Below, one piece after another: positions 9,842-18,343 of a DNA stretch of 49,271 nt. This DNA is from Caproicibacter fermentans (GTDB lineage Bacteria > Bacillota > Clostridia > Oscillospirales > Acutalibacteraceae). Location: the NCBI RefSeq assembly GCF_009746625.1, contig NZ_VWXL01000081.1:1-49271 (forward strand), written 5' to 3'. Position numbers and translations under genes: made by a program. How positions within the stretch are numbered: the first letter of the stretch is position 1; the number at the start of each line of letters is the position of its first letter. The notes under the pieces were generated by a model. The model did not search any database. It was given only the letters and a program-made list of their open reading frames with translations, and was not told where the DNA came from.

Positions 9842-10777
9842 TTAGCGGATTTGGGGATTCTTTTTATTTTCGCTGGGATTTTTATTACATGGGCCAATTG
9901 ATTTAAAACTTTGCGATGAATCAGATGCATGAGAAGCTGTCGGAAAAACATTCAGGATTGCGTTGGCGGAGGAAACCTTTGAATTAAAACTCAGGTGCGT
10001 ATAAATATTGCTGGTTGTACTGATGTCACTGTGTCCCAACCACTCCTGCATCTCTTTGAGGCTCACTCCGTGAGCAAACAGCAGGCTTGCGCAACTGTGC
10101 CGAAGATCGTGAAAACGAATCTTACGCAGGTGATTGTGTTCCAAAACGAGAGGGAAATGCGATGAAATGTAATTCGGCTTGATCCGTTCTCCTATCTCAT
10201 TCACATAAATGTAGTCCAGGTATTTTTTGCAGTACGAGTTGCCACATAGCCTTCGATTTTCTTCCTGCCGTTGTTTCAAATCAAGAAGCACTTTCTCAAA
10301 AGGAGCAACAAGCGGGAGCGTTCTGCAACTGGATTTCGTTTTGGTTCGGTCGCGTGCCACTGTTAATTCTTTACCGTCAATACACACCTGCGTGACAGTA
10401 TGACGAATTGTAAAGGTTTTTTGAAAGAAATCAATGGAGTCCCATTTCAGCCCTACAATTTCGCTCCTGCACAAGCCGTAGAATGCGCCTAACAATACCG
10501 CCAGTTCAATCGGTGTCCCTTTTACAACCTGAAAAAGTCTTTCCAATTCCTCTTCGTTATAGATACTTCCTTCGAAAGGCTGCTTCTTAGGGCGCTGAAC
10601 ACGGTCGGCGGGATTGGAAGGAATCAAGCCTGTTATGAACGCATACTGCAAGGCTTTCCGGACATTGGCATGATGGTGAATAACCGTGTTAGCCGAAATC
10701 CCATCAACATTCAACTCATGTTGATAAAATTCCTGAATATCCTTTGGCGCTACATCGCGAAGCAGAAGTTTTTTGCC
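9842..10777 (-). pseudogene. Tyrosine recombinase/integrase, N-terminally truncated
   Basis: The coding frame is open from 10777 to the stop at 9842. All catalytic residues of a phage/ICE-type tyrosine integrase are visible: Arg in GLCRSEIVGLKW, Lys in DRTKTKSS, HDLRHS, WLGHSD and the nucleophile Tyr in SNIYTH. The core-binding domain is cut: the frame begins with KKLLLRDVAPKDIQEFYQHE and meets a stop (10778-10780) where IS21-type sequence starts. About 80-100 N-terminal residues are missing. The first usable start is an internal TTG at 10714. Loss of function by insertion is likely, although the catalytic domain is intact. Confidence 0.8.
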
Positions 10778-10965
10778 TTAAAAGTAGGGAACAATTCTGC
10801 TTTTGATTGAATAACTGTGTTTGTCAACCAGAAAGTAGACCGGGCGCTGACTTAAAAGTATACCACCTACCGCCAACCAGAAAGTAGGCCACCTGTTTAA
10901 GAATGATGTGCCTTCAGGGTCTGGTCGAGACGGTAGGAATCGCCGTTCATGTCGAGGACGTAAGA
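10778..10965 (-). mobile_element. IS21-family right end with istB tail
   Basis: On the minus strand a short frame (10962-10897) reads YVLDMNGDSYRLDQTLKAHH then stop, which looks like the C terminus of the IS21 helper ATPase IstB. Downstream are two copies of CAACCAGAAAGTAG(A/G)CC (about 10828 and 10874), fitting the repeated transposase sites at IS21 ends. Everything upstream of the tail is gone. The fragment sits exactly between the truncated integrase and the truncated hydrolase, so it explains both truncations. Confidence 0.55.
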
Positions 10966-11850
10966 CTAAGTACGAAGTGTTTAATCTTGCAATTCAATAT
11001 GGACTGTTTCATATTAAACCAGTTGAGATTCCGTTTGAAGGCGTATCTCTTCCGGGGCATTTTTATTATGCCGATACAGGGAAAGCAGCTCCCACCATCA
11101 TAGCAATATCGGGCAACGATGGGACAAAAGAGGAACTATATGCAATTGGAATCGGCGCCATCAAGCGCGGAATGAATTGCCTTGCTTTTGATGGGCCGGG
11201 TCAGGGTGAAACAATTCGCCAACGCAATATCCCGTTTCGATATGATTATGAAACAGCGGTTTCTCTGGCAGTTGATTTTGCCCTTCACGACCCTTCCGTC
11301 GATCCTGATAAAATTATCCTTTGGGGCGAAAGCCTCGGCGGTTATTTTGCGCCTCGGGCAGCCGCTTTTGAGAACAGGATATCCGCGTGTGTGGCAAACG
11401 GCGGTTTATACGACTGCCTGAGTTTGAATCCGGAAAAACGTGATTCTATTCTTCAAGGCATACGGAAACATGCGGCAGTTTTCAATCGTTTGGCTCGGTT
11501 ATTCATGAAAATGAGTGTCGCCTTTGATTGGAGATGCAGGCACGGCTTTTTGACGTTTGGCGTTGATACTCCGTCTGAATATATGCTGAAATACGAGCCA
11601 TTTTATCTAAAAGGTGGTTACCTCAAAAATAACATGCCCAGTTCTTGTGATTGGTAACGAAGATGATAAAAAGAATTGGCGCAATCAGGCGGTTCTTCTA
11701 TACGATGCCTTAAAATGTCCAAAAGAATATATGTATTTTACCAATAAGGAAGGTGCGGGTGCGCATTGTCAGGCAGGGTGCCGAGTTTATGCGAATGACC
11801 GGATATTTAACTGGATTGAAAAGATTCTGGTTCGTAAAGAGGAAAAATAA
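10963..11850 (+). pseudogene. Alpha/beta hydrolase (FrsA-like), truncated and frameshifted
   Basis: The first frame gives an alpha/beta hydrolase with the oxyanion region TIIAISGNDGTKEELY, FDGPGQGET and the nucleophile elbow ILWGESLGGYFAPRAA. It shifts frame near 11610-11616 (AAAAGGTGG). The second frame continues ITCPVLVIGNEDDKKNW and ends with the catalytic-His region GAGAHCQAG. The N terminus is replaced by IS21 sequence, removing an expected 100 or so residues. Family members act on small esters or C-C bonds; the substrate here is unknown. The TetR gene follows after 52 bases and may once have regulated it. Confidence 0.8.
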
Positions 11851-11902
11851 TTGCTTGTATCCCCCGGTTCTTTATTTTAAAATAATAGGTGGAGTGATAT
11901 AA

Positions 11903-12520
11903 GTGAAACAGGATCAATCCATTCATGAGCCCAAGCAAAAAAGAAGCGCGCTGACTCGGGAAAAAATTGTAGATACTTCGCGGGAACTGTTTTGTAAAAA
12001 GGGCTACTACCAAGTCAGTACGAATGAAATTGCACGCGCAGCCAATATCTCAATCGGTAACCTCTATTTTTATTTTCCGAACAAAGAAACGATTTTCCTG
12101 GAAATTCTGGATCGATACCATCAGTCCTTTCTGAAGATTCATGAGGGCTTTTTACGCGACGCTGAAAATTCGAGCAAAGACCTCAAGCATTTCCTGCGCG
12201 GATTGATGGAAATGATCATAAAAAATCATGAGAATTCACGCGAACTTAACCGGGAGATTCAAATTTTAAGTCTTTCAGATCCTGCTGTTGCAGCTTTATT
12301 GGAAAAACAGCAGGAACAAACAGAAGTCACGGTATTTCGTTACTTTGAAAAATACAGAGACCAATTGCAGGTACAAGACCTTGAGGCGGCTGCGGCAATT
12401 ACCTTTTCATTGATTAACTCGGTCGTCGACCAGATTGCCTTTTCAAAAAACAAAATTAACCGTAAGAGGCTACTTACAGAAACTGTTAATGCCGTAGAAA
12501 TTTATCTTCTAGGAAAATAA
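11903..12520 (+). CDS. TetR-family transcriptional regulator
   Basis: This 205-residue regulator has a TetR DNA-binding domain at residues about 14-60 (REKIVDTSRELFCKKGYYQVSTNEIARAANISIGNLYFYF) and a divergent ligand-binding C-terminal domain. The GTG start follows AGGTGGAG. It lies between pseudogenes, so its original target is unclear; the broken hydrolase upstream and a lost gene downstream are both candidates. It looks intact. Confidence 0.85.
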   Translation: MKQDQSIHEPKQKRSALTREKIVDTSRELFCKKGYYQVSTNEIARAANISIGNLYFYFPNKETIFLEILDRYHQSFLKIHEGFLRDAENSSKDLKHFLRGLMEMIIKNHENSRELNREIQILSLSDPAVAALLEKQQEQTEVTVFRYFEKYRDQLQVQDLEAAAAITFSLINSVVDQIAFSKNKINRKRLLTETVNAVEIYLLGK

Positions 12521-12525
12521 TCAAA

Positions 12526-12576
12526 ATGAAGGAGAAGAACTTTTATTTCGATAGCGAGATGAAAGTCACAAATTAA
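12526..12576 (+). other. 16-codon stub after TetR gene
   Basis: ATG 12526 opens a frame of 16 residues (MKEKNFYFDSEMKVTN) ending at 12576, five bases after the TetR stop and just before a terminator. It may be the remnant of a gene once co-transcribed with the TetR gene, the rest having been deleted. Too short to assign. Confidence 0.25.
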
Positions 12577-12580
12577 GCAA

Positions 12581-12623
12581 AATGGGAAACTGATGTACTG
12601 TGTCAGCTTCCCATTGCTTTTTT
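12581..12623 (+). terminator. Rho-independent terminator after TetR gene
   Basis: Arms AATGGGAAACTGA and TCAGCTTCCCATT form a 13-bp stem with one weak pair around a 9-base loop. GCTTTTTT follows. Confidence 0.85.
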
Positions 12624-12635
12624 CATCGTCTATAA

Positions 12636-12757
12636 CTACGACGTTGGGTACTCACGAAGCGCCCACACGCAGCGGAACGTGTTGCCACAGATAAAATGGT
12701 CGGTCTGGAATTTGATCACCGAAGGTGAGATTATCCAGTGCCTGCCTTTGTGCAGCC
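12636..12757 (-). pseudogene. Possible relic of a conjugation ATPase (VirB4-like)
   Basis: On the minus strand a 40-residue frame reads SPSVIKFQTDHFICGNTFRC followed by VWALREYPTS and a stop. It resembles, from memory, the N-terminal part of VirB4-like ATPases of Tn1549-type conjugative elements. No start, no Walker motif and no neighbouring transfer gene remains. If right, it is a scar of a lost integrative element, in keeping with the integrase relic upstream. The remainder of 12760-12860 shows nothing I recognise. Confidence 0.35.
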
Positions 12758-12868
12758 ATTTTTTTAAATTGATTTTGCAAAATAATTGATCTGTTTTTTC
12801 CGCATTACAGAGAGAATTTCGCAGCAGCGAAAAGCATCGTTTTCATGGTTCGGCAGACTCTTCTTGAA

Positions 12869-12939
12869 TATACGAAAATTTTGTATACAACGAAAAAATT
12901 GAATTGCCATCCTGTTTTAACGTACTCCAACGTACGAAA
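12869..12939. promoter_or_regulatory. Upstream operator-like sites for the yhf operon
   Basis: TATACGAAAATTTTGTATA (12869-12887) is a near-perfect palindrome with one mismatch. A further TACGAAA half-site lies at 12933-12939. Both share TACGAAA with the perfect palindrome at 13101-13120, so they may be extra sites for the same regulator. Confidence 0.4.
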
Positions 12940-13087
12940 TAAAATATTTTGTTATTTAAAAAGTCTTGATTAAAAACATTTAAAGTGACAAATTTAGATG
13001 GTAATCTTACAATAATTTAAAAATAATGCACAAAAACAGCGTCCTTTTTTCTGTTCTTTGTCAATAGATATTTTTTTAAGCTCATGC

Positions 13088-13120
13088 TAGAATGTCATCA
13101 ATGTACGAAATTTCGTACAT
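13088..13120 (+). promoter_or_regulatory. yhf promoter with 20-bp palindromic operator
   Basis: An extended -10 box TGCTAGAAT (TAGAAT at 13088-13093) is followed at 13101-13120 by the perfect palindrome ATGTACGAAATTTCGTACAT, which would cover the transcription start. No good -35 box is present at 17 bases, as is usual for extended -10 promoters. The palindrome lies 47 bases before yhfZ, whose product is a GntR-like DNA-binding protein. Autoregulation is inferred. Confidence 0.6.
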
Positions 13121-13166
13121 TTAATGACCTTTCAAATTGATACCCTGTGGAAAGGAGGAAAAGAGT

Positions 13167-14087
13167 TTGCTGCCTGGAAAGCTGATGCAAAAAGTTGGCA
13201 TCATCGTACAAATCCTTGCCGGCAGGTTCATTTCCGTGCAGATCGGCGAACGCATTCCCACGGTGGAAGAGTTTACCCGGGAATACGAGGTTTCAAGAGG
13301 AACTATTCAAACGGCGCTGACGCTTCTGCAGGAAGACCGTGCGATATCCTTTCAGCCTCGGGGACACATGGGAACCTTTGTAAAAGCGATCAATCGGCCG
13401 AAGCTTCTGGAGCTTTCCGGAATTAAAACTGTGGTGGGCGTCATGCCGCTCCCCTACTCCAAAAAGTATGAGGGGCTGGCGACCGGTCTGTATACCGCGC
13501 TGCAGGAAAAGGGTCTGAGTGCGGCGCTGGCCTTCATGCACGGTTCCAATTACCGGCTAAACGGTCTTCTGGAGGATCGTTATGATTTTGCGGTAATGTC
13601 CTTTTTGACGGCAAAATATTACATTGACAGGGGAGAGCCGATAGAAATTCTGGAAAACTTCGGCCGGTACACCTATGTCGGAAAGCATGTCCTGCTGCTG
13701 CGGGATGACTTTCAGGGGGATTACGAAAACTGCCGTGTGGGAATCGACCATTCCTCGGTGGACCAGAAGACTCTGACACAACAGTTCTTCGCGGAAAAAA
13801 ATGTGGAATATGTTCCGCTGATCTACAGCCAGATCGTTCCGTTTCTTTCCATTGGGAAAATAGATGCCGCTGTATGGAATCTCGACGACATCGACCTCGC
13901 GGGGAATCATTTACGTTATGAGCCCCTGGACGAAAAAGGGATCAACATTGTCGATACGGAGGCGGTTCTTGTCTGTAAAAAAGATAATCTGAGGATTTCA
14001 CAAATTATCCAGGAGCTTCTGGAGAAGGACCGTGTCCTGGAGATTCAGAAGGACGTCATTGACGGGAAAGTACTGCCAAAATACTGA
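13167..14087 (+). CDS. yhfZ: YhfZ-like GntR-type transcriptional regulator
   Basis: This 306-residue protein has an N-terminal winged helix (IPTVEEFTREYEVSRGTIQTALTLLQEDRA) and a C-terminal domain like a periplasmic-binding/LysR effector fold. The segment VGVMPLPYSKKYEGLATGLY matches E. coli YhfZ as I recall it (AMPLPYTRLYEGLASGL). The start is TTG 13167, eight bases after AAAGGAGG; the longer frame from 13137 runs through that site. It is the first gene of the operon and the obvious candidate to bind the palindrome just upstream. Its effector is unknown. Confidence 0.85.
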   Translation: MLPGKLMQKVGIIVQILAGRFISVQIGERIPTVEEFTREYEVSRGTIQTALTLLQEDRAISFQPRGHMGTFVKAINRPKLLELSGIKTVVGVMPLPYSKKYEGLATGLYTALQEKGLSAALAFMHGSNYRLNGLLEDRYDFAVMSFLTAKYYIDRGEPIEILENFGRYTYVGKHVLLLRDDFQGDYENCRVGIDHSSVDQKTLTQQFFAEKNVEYVPLIYSQIVPFLSIGKIDAAVWNLDDIDLAGNHLRYEPLDEKGINIVDTEAVLVCKKDNLRISQIIQELLEKDRVLEIQKDVIDGKVLPKY

Positions 14088-14104
14088 ACAAAGGATTTGT
14101 AGCG

Positions 14105-14476
14105 ATGGATATTATGGATCGGATCAACCTGATGAAAGAATGCTCGCTCGTTGACGATGCGGCATACGCCGACCTTGTAAGCATTGTGAAAGTATTTCGG
14201 GAAGATTTTCGGTTTGACCTGACCGAAGAAAACGGCGGTGTCATGATTACCCATATCGGCGCGGCGATCAAGCGCCTGAAAGCCGGCGAAAAAGTTAATC
14301 CTCTGGACCGGGAGGTTCTGAGCCAGGCAGCGGAAGAGTCGGTCTACCCCACCGCACAGAAGATTCTGGACAGAATCCGGGAAAAGATTGCAAGAAGGCT
14401 TCCCTCTGCGGAAGAGGAGTTTCTGCTGGTGCATATCTGCAACACCCTCGAAACCAATCCCAACGGTTCCAACTAA
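14105..14476 (+). CDS. yhfY: YhfY-like PRD-domain protein
   Basis: This small protein of 123 residues consists essentially of one PRD-like helical domain, as in the antiterminators and activators controlled by the phosphotransferase system. A conserved-type His lies in MITHIGAAIKRLKAGE. No DNA- or RNA-binding domain is attached. It sits 17 bases after yhfZ, so it may modulate YhfZ, but this is inference. Confidence 0.8.
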   Translation: MDIMDRINLMKECSLVDDAAYADLVSIVKVFREDFRFDLTEENGGVMITHIGAAIKRLKAGEKVNPLDREVLSQAAEESVYPTAQKILDRIREKIARRLPSAEEEFLLVHICNTLETNPNGSN

Positions 14477-14497
14477 CAAAAAGAAAGGATGGTCAGA

Positions 14498-14863
14498 ATG
14501 AAAATCGCGATTGGCGGCCTCAGTAAAAACGTGGTGGCAGCCGCAGTGGAAAAGGCTTCCGGAGGGAAGATTGAAACAGTTGTCACAACAGACATCGGCG
14601 CGGTATCCCTGCTTAAGAAAAAGGAGGTGGATTATTACTTCGGCGCGTGCGAAAGCGGCGGCGGCGCGGCCATTTCGATTCTGATCGGAATGATCGGCTA
14701 CTCCAATTGCTGCACGGTCACGAAAAACGGACAAACTGTGAAAAAGGAAAACGTTGAGAAGTTTGTCAACGAGGGTAAAATCGCGTTTGGGATGTCTGTG
14801 GAAAGCATTGAAAAAACGGTGCCGTTATTAGTCGAAGCTCTGCTTGAGAAAAACGCAAACTGA
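14498..14863 (+). CDS. yhfU: YhfU-like DUF2620 protein
   Basis: This 121-residue glycine-rich protein starts KIAIGGLSKNVVAAAVEKAS and has a central YYFGACESGGGAAISILIGM. It has no signal peptide; the glycine-rich ends of strands suggest a nucleotide- or phosphate-binding alpha/beta fold. ATG 14498 is preferred over ATG 14489 because of AAAGGA at 14484-14489. It precedes the membrane transporter of the operon and may be its partner. The function is unknown. Confidence 0.8.
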   Translation: MKIAIGGLSKNVVAAAVEKASGGKIETVVTTDIGAVSLLKKKEVDYYFGACESGGGAAISILIGMIGYSNCCTVTKNGQTVKKENVEKFVNEGKIAFGMSVESIEKTVPLLVEALLEKNAN

Positions 14864-14890
14864 GAGGTATAAGATTAAGGAGGAAGCATT

Positions 14891-16195
14891 ATGACGGGAG
14901 ATTTATCCGTACTCAATTATGCAGTAGTCATTGTTCTATGTGCTTTTACAGCTTTCCTTTCCCACATGGGCATGGCGGTGTTCCACGACGGCCTGCGGCC
15001 CGTTGTCCCGGAATACATTGAAGGCAGGATGAAACGCTCCGAACTTGGAACCATCGCCTTTGGCCTCAGTGTTGGCTTCATAGCATCCGTCGGTATCGCG
15101 CACACGGTCGCAACCGGTCTTTTGAACCCGTGGCTGTTGTTCCTGACCACGGACATTCTGGGCGTAATCTCCCCCAAAAAGTGGGTGGCCCCCATTCTGG
15201 GCGGCATCTGGGGCGCCCTGACACTTTCGGCGCTCGGCCTGATTAATACCGTGCTGACCGGCCTTCCGGTGAATTTCATCGGAGCCATGGGTGAAATCAG
15301 CAACCCGGTGGTCTCCTGCTTTGCGCTGTTCCCGCTGGTCGCGATTTTCATGCAATTCCATGCGAAAAAGGGAATTGCCGCAACAATCGTCACCTTTGCG
15401 ATCCGCATTTTGCTGGTTCGGTTCACCACTCTTTCGGCAGACGCCATGGAAATGTTTGTCGGCATCGTTTTCCTGGTGGCCTTTGCCGTGGCGGAAGACA
15501 GAAAACGCGGCAAAACCATGGATGAAGATGAACAAAACGTTTTCTCCGAGCGTACCGCACGCATCCGCAAGAACGTTGTATTCCTGATGATCGGCGGAGC
15601 GCTCATCGCTGTGGCATGTAACATTCACGTTTTCGGTGGGTCCGAGGTTTCCATCTACACCCTGGCAAAAGCATATACATCGACCGACGCCGCAACCGCT
15701 TCCGGGCTGATTCATCAGGCCGCCCTCGCGGAGTTCATGAGGGCTCTCGGCTTTATTCCGCTGATTGCGACGACCGCTATTACAACAGGTGTCTACGGCG
15801 TGGCCGGCTTTACCTTCGTCTACTGCGTCGGCTATCTGATGCCGAATCCGGTTTTTGCCGCGATCGGCGGTGCGGCGGTCATCCTTGTGGAAGTTCTGCT
15901 ACTGGGTCTGGTCGGCAAATTCCTCGGTAAATTCCCGTCTATCCGCGACGCTTCCGACAACATCCGTACGGCAATGACAACTGTGATGGAATTTGCCCTG
16001 ATTATCGGCTCCATCAACGCAGTGGTTAAAATGGGCGGCTACACCGGATTCTTTATCGCTGCCATGATCTATTTCATCAACGAAATGACGGGCAAGCGCA
16101 TCATGAAGATGGCGATCGGCCCGGTTGCGGCGATTGCAACCGGCGTAATTTTGAACATTCTCTATTACGTAGGGCTGTTTGTCCCAGTAAAATAA
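14891..16195 (+). CDS. yhfT: YhfT-like integral membrane transporter
   Basis: This hydrophobic protein of 434 residues has about ten to twelve membrane helices broken by a charged cytoplasmic loop near residues 195-225 (AEDRKRGKTMDEDEQNVFSE). Other visible segments are FGLSVGFIASVGIAHTVATG and GVYGVAGFTFVYCVGYLMPN. AGGAGGA lies before the ATG. It is presumably the uptake or export protein for the unknown compound handled by the operon. It does not resemble a well-known transporter family by eye. Confidence 0.85.
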   Translation: MTGDLSVLNYAVVIVLCAFTAFLSHMGMAVFHDGLRPVVPEYIEGRMKRSELGTIAFGLSVGFIASVGIAHTVATGLLNPWLLFLTTDILGVISPKKWVAPILGGIWGALTLSALGLINTVLTGLPVNFIGAMGEISNPVVSCFALFPLVAIFMQFHAKKGIAATIVTFAIRILLVRFTTLSADAMEMFVGIVFLVAFAVAEDRKRGKTMDEDEQNVFSERTARIRKNVVFLMIGGALIAVACNIHVFGGSEVSIYTLAKAYTSTDAATASGLIHQAALAEFMRALGFIPLIATTAITTGVYGVAGFTFVYCVGYLMPNPVFAAIGGAAVILVEVLLLGLVGKFLGKFPSIRDASDNIRTAMTTVMEFALIIGSINAVVKMGGYTGFFIAAMIYFINEMTGKRIMKMAIGPVAAIATGVILNILYYVGLFVPVK

Positions 16196-16293
16196 AGCGG
16201 GTCTTATTTCGGAATATCCAGCAGAACCGGCCTGGGCGGAACCGCGGGATTCCCCGCTGTTTCGCCGGGTTGTGTTGCAGAAAGGGCATGAAA

Positions 16294-17196
16294 ATGATAC
16301 AAACAGTATGCGGTGCGGTCCCAAAAGATGCTTTGGGCGTCACACTGAGCCATGAGCACCTGCTTGCGGACCTGAGAAGAGTCCGTCACGACGAGGCCTC
16401 CGTTCTGAATGATCTCGATATGATTTCAGAAGAACTAAAGCCGGCCGTGAAACTTGGGTGCCGTTCAATTGTTGAAGTCACAACCGTCGATATGGGACGG
16501 GATGTGACAGGACTTCGGAAACTGTCCGGAATGACGGGACTGAACATCGTTGCGTCGACCGGCTTCTATCTGAAGGAATACCACAGCGGCCGTTTGCAAA
16601 AGGCAACGGTTGACGATGTGGAAGAGTTTTTTGTGAAAGAAGTCAATGTTGGCATAGATGGAACCGATATCAAATCCGGAGCAATCGGAGAAGTTGCTTC
16701 CTCCGAGAAAATCTACCCGAGCGAAGAAAAGGTTCTGACGGCGGCGTCCAGGGCATCCAAGCGGACCGGCACGGCGGTGTTTACCCACTGTGACATGGGC
16801 CGTCTCGGTCTGGAACAGATTTCTCTGATGCTGGGGCAGGGAATGACGCCGGATAAACTCGTCATCGGCCACACCGACCTTACCGCCGATGCGGACTACC
16901 AAATCAAAATGCTGAAATTTGGAGTAAACCTGGCCTTTGACACGATTGGGAAAAGCAACTATCTTTCGGACGAAACGCGTGCGGAGGTACTGATCAAACT
17001 GCTGGAGGGCGGCTGGGAAGACCATCTGCTTCTCTCGGAGGACGTTTCCAAGCAGTCCTACCTGATCCGCTGTGGCGGAAAGGGATATACTGCTGTTTTG
17101 GGAAGTTTTCTTCCGCTTCTGCGTTCAAAACGCGTTCCAGAGGAACAGCTTCACAAACTCCTAGTGGAAAATCCTGCGAGGATTCTGGACCGGTGA
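16294..17196 (+). CDS. php: Phosphotriesterase homology protein (Php/YhfV)
   Basis: This amidohydrolase-superfamily enzyme of 300 residues has a (beta/alpha)8 barrel with a binuclear metal site. Ligands seen are HEH (His20, His22), Glu in GAIGEVASSEK where true phosphotriesterases have a carbamylated Lys, His in VFTHCDMGRLG, His in VIGHTDLTAD, and Asp in LLLSEDVSKQS. The Glu bridge is the mark of the Php branch. ATG 16294 lies seven bases after AGAAAGGG; ATG 16288 is too close. It probably hydrolyses a phosphate ester, lactone or amide; the substrate is not known. Confidence 0.9.
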   Translation: MIQTVCGAVPKDALGVTLSHEHLLADLRRVRHDEASVLNDLDMISEELKPAVKLGCRSIVEVTTVDMGRDVTGLRKLSGMTGLNIVASTGFYLKEYHSGRLQKATVDDVEEFFVKEVNVGIDGTDIKSGAIGEVASSEKIYPSEEKVLTAASRASKRTGTAVFTHCDMGRLGLEQISLMLGQGMTPDKLVIGHTDLTADADYQIKMLKFGVNLAFDTIGKSNYLSDETRAEVLIKLLEGGWEDHLLLSEDVSKQSYLIRCGGKGYTAVLGSFLPLLRSKRVPEEQLHKLLVENPARILDR

Positions 17197-17229
17197 ACTC
17201 CGGCAACAAATCAGAAGGAGTAGATGTTC

Positions 17230-18336
17230 ATGATCACGTATCCTCTGCCTTCCCTGTCTTTGGAACAGGCCAAAGAGCTGCAGTTTCGCATTGTCGATCT
17301 CACCACACGTTATTTTGACGGCTACGAGGTATTATCGGAAGGCGATTTGGGCGTTGTGAAGGGAAAGAACAAACCCTCCTACACAAGGAAAGTGGAGCGG
17401 GTTCTCGCGGACCTGTTTCAGACGGAAGACGCAACTTTAGTCCGGGGTGCCGGAACGGGGGCAATCCGCTGGGGATTGACATCCATTCTGAAAGGCGACG
17501 GAAAACTTTTGGTGCATTCCGCGCCGGTGTATCCCACCACGCAGGTCACTTTGGACACAATGCGTGTGAAACCGCTTCGGGCGGACTTTAACAATCAGGA
17601 AGATATTGTTCGCGTATTGGATCAGAATCCGGACGTCACAGCGGTTCTGATCCAGCTGACGCGGCAGAAACCAGACGACCGTTACCGCTGTAACGAAGTA
17701 ATTCGGACGATCCGGTCCATAAGACCGTCCGTGCAGATTTTAACGGATGACAATTACGCCGTGCTGAAGGTTCCGAACATCGGAGCCCAGTGCGGAGCCG
17801 ACCTGTCTAGTTTTTCCTGTTTCAAGCTGCTGGGACCCGCCGGAGTGGGGGCACTGGCCGGAAAAGGAAGCCTGATCCGAGCGATTTCCGACTGCAACTA
17901 TTCGGGCGGCAGTCAGGTTCAGGGTTACGAGGCAATGGCGGTTCTGCGCGGGCTGATTTACGCGCCAATGGCCCTCGCCGTTCAGGCGCAGGTCGGCGAA
18001 GAACTGGTTCAGCGGCTTTGCTCGGGAGAGATTCCCGAGGTAAAAAATGCCTTTCTTGCAAACGCGCAGTCCAAGGTGCTACTGGTGGAATTCTGGGATG
18101 AGATTGCGGACCGGGTGCTCGAATTCACGGCGAAAAACGGAGCCGCGGCTTACCCCGTAGGGTGTGAATCCAAATTCGAGTTTGTCCCGATGATCTACCG
18201 CATTTCGGGAACCTTTCGCCGGCAGGACCCCTCTTTGGAGAAGCGCATGATCCGCATCAATCCGATGCGGGGCGGCGCGGAAACCGTCATGCGCATCCTG
18301 AAAAAATCTTTGCAGGAAGTGAAAAACGAAAGGTGA
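17230..18336 (+). CDS. yhfS: YhfS-like PLP enzyme, aminotransferase fold type I
   Basis: This 368-residue protein has the fold-type I PLP architecture. TDDNYA holds the Asp (173) that pairs with the PLP ring, and SSFSCFKLLGPAGVG holds the Schiff-base Lys (199). An AGTGAIRWGL loop binds phosphate. GAAGGAG favours ATG 17230 over ATG 17224. It could be a transaminase or a C-S or C-N lyase; the family cannot be read further. With YhfX it makes two PLP enzymes in one operon, pointing to an amino-acid-like substrate. Confidence 0.88.
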   Translation: MITYPLPSLSLEQAKELQFRIVDLTTRYFDGYEVLSEGDLGVVKGKNKPSYTRKVERVLADLFQTEDATLVRGAGTGAIRWGLTSILKGDGKLLVHSAPVYPTTQVTLDTMRVKPLRADFNNQEDIVRVLDQNPDVTAVLIQLTRQKPDDRYRCNEVIRTIRSIRPSVQILTDDNYAVLKVPNIGAQCGADLSSFSCFKLLGPAGVGALAGKGSLIRAISDCNYSGGSQVQGYEAMAVLRGLIYAPMALAVQAQVGEELVQRLCSGEIPEVKNAFLANAQSKVLLVEFWDEIADRVLEFTAKNGAAAYPVGCESKFEFVPMIYRISGTFRRQDPSLEKRMIRINPMRGGAETVMRILKKSLQEVKNER

Positions 18337-18343
18337 AACAGAA

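Noticed and set aside
9012-12760. An active mobile element or defence island here
   Set aside because: Every recognisable mobile gene is truncated or frameshifted, and no defence gene is present.
14936-15715. Minus-strand frame of 259 residues opposite yhfT
   Set aside because: Antisense shadow of a hydrophobic gene, giving a charged, His/Gln-rich sequence without motifs.
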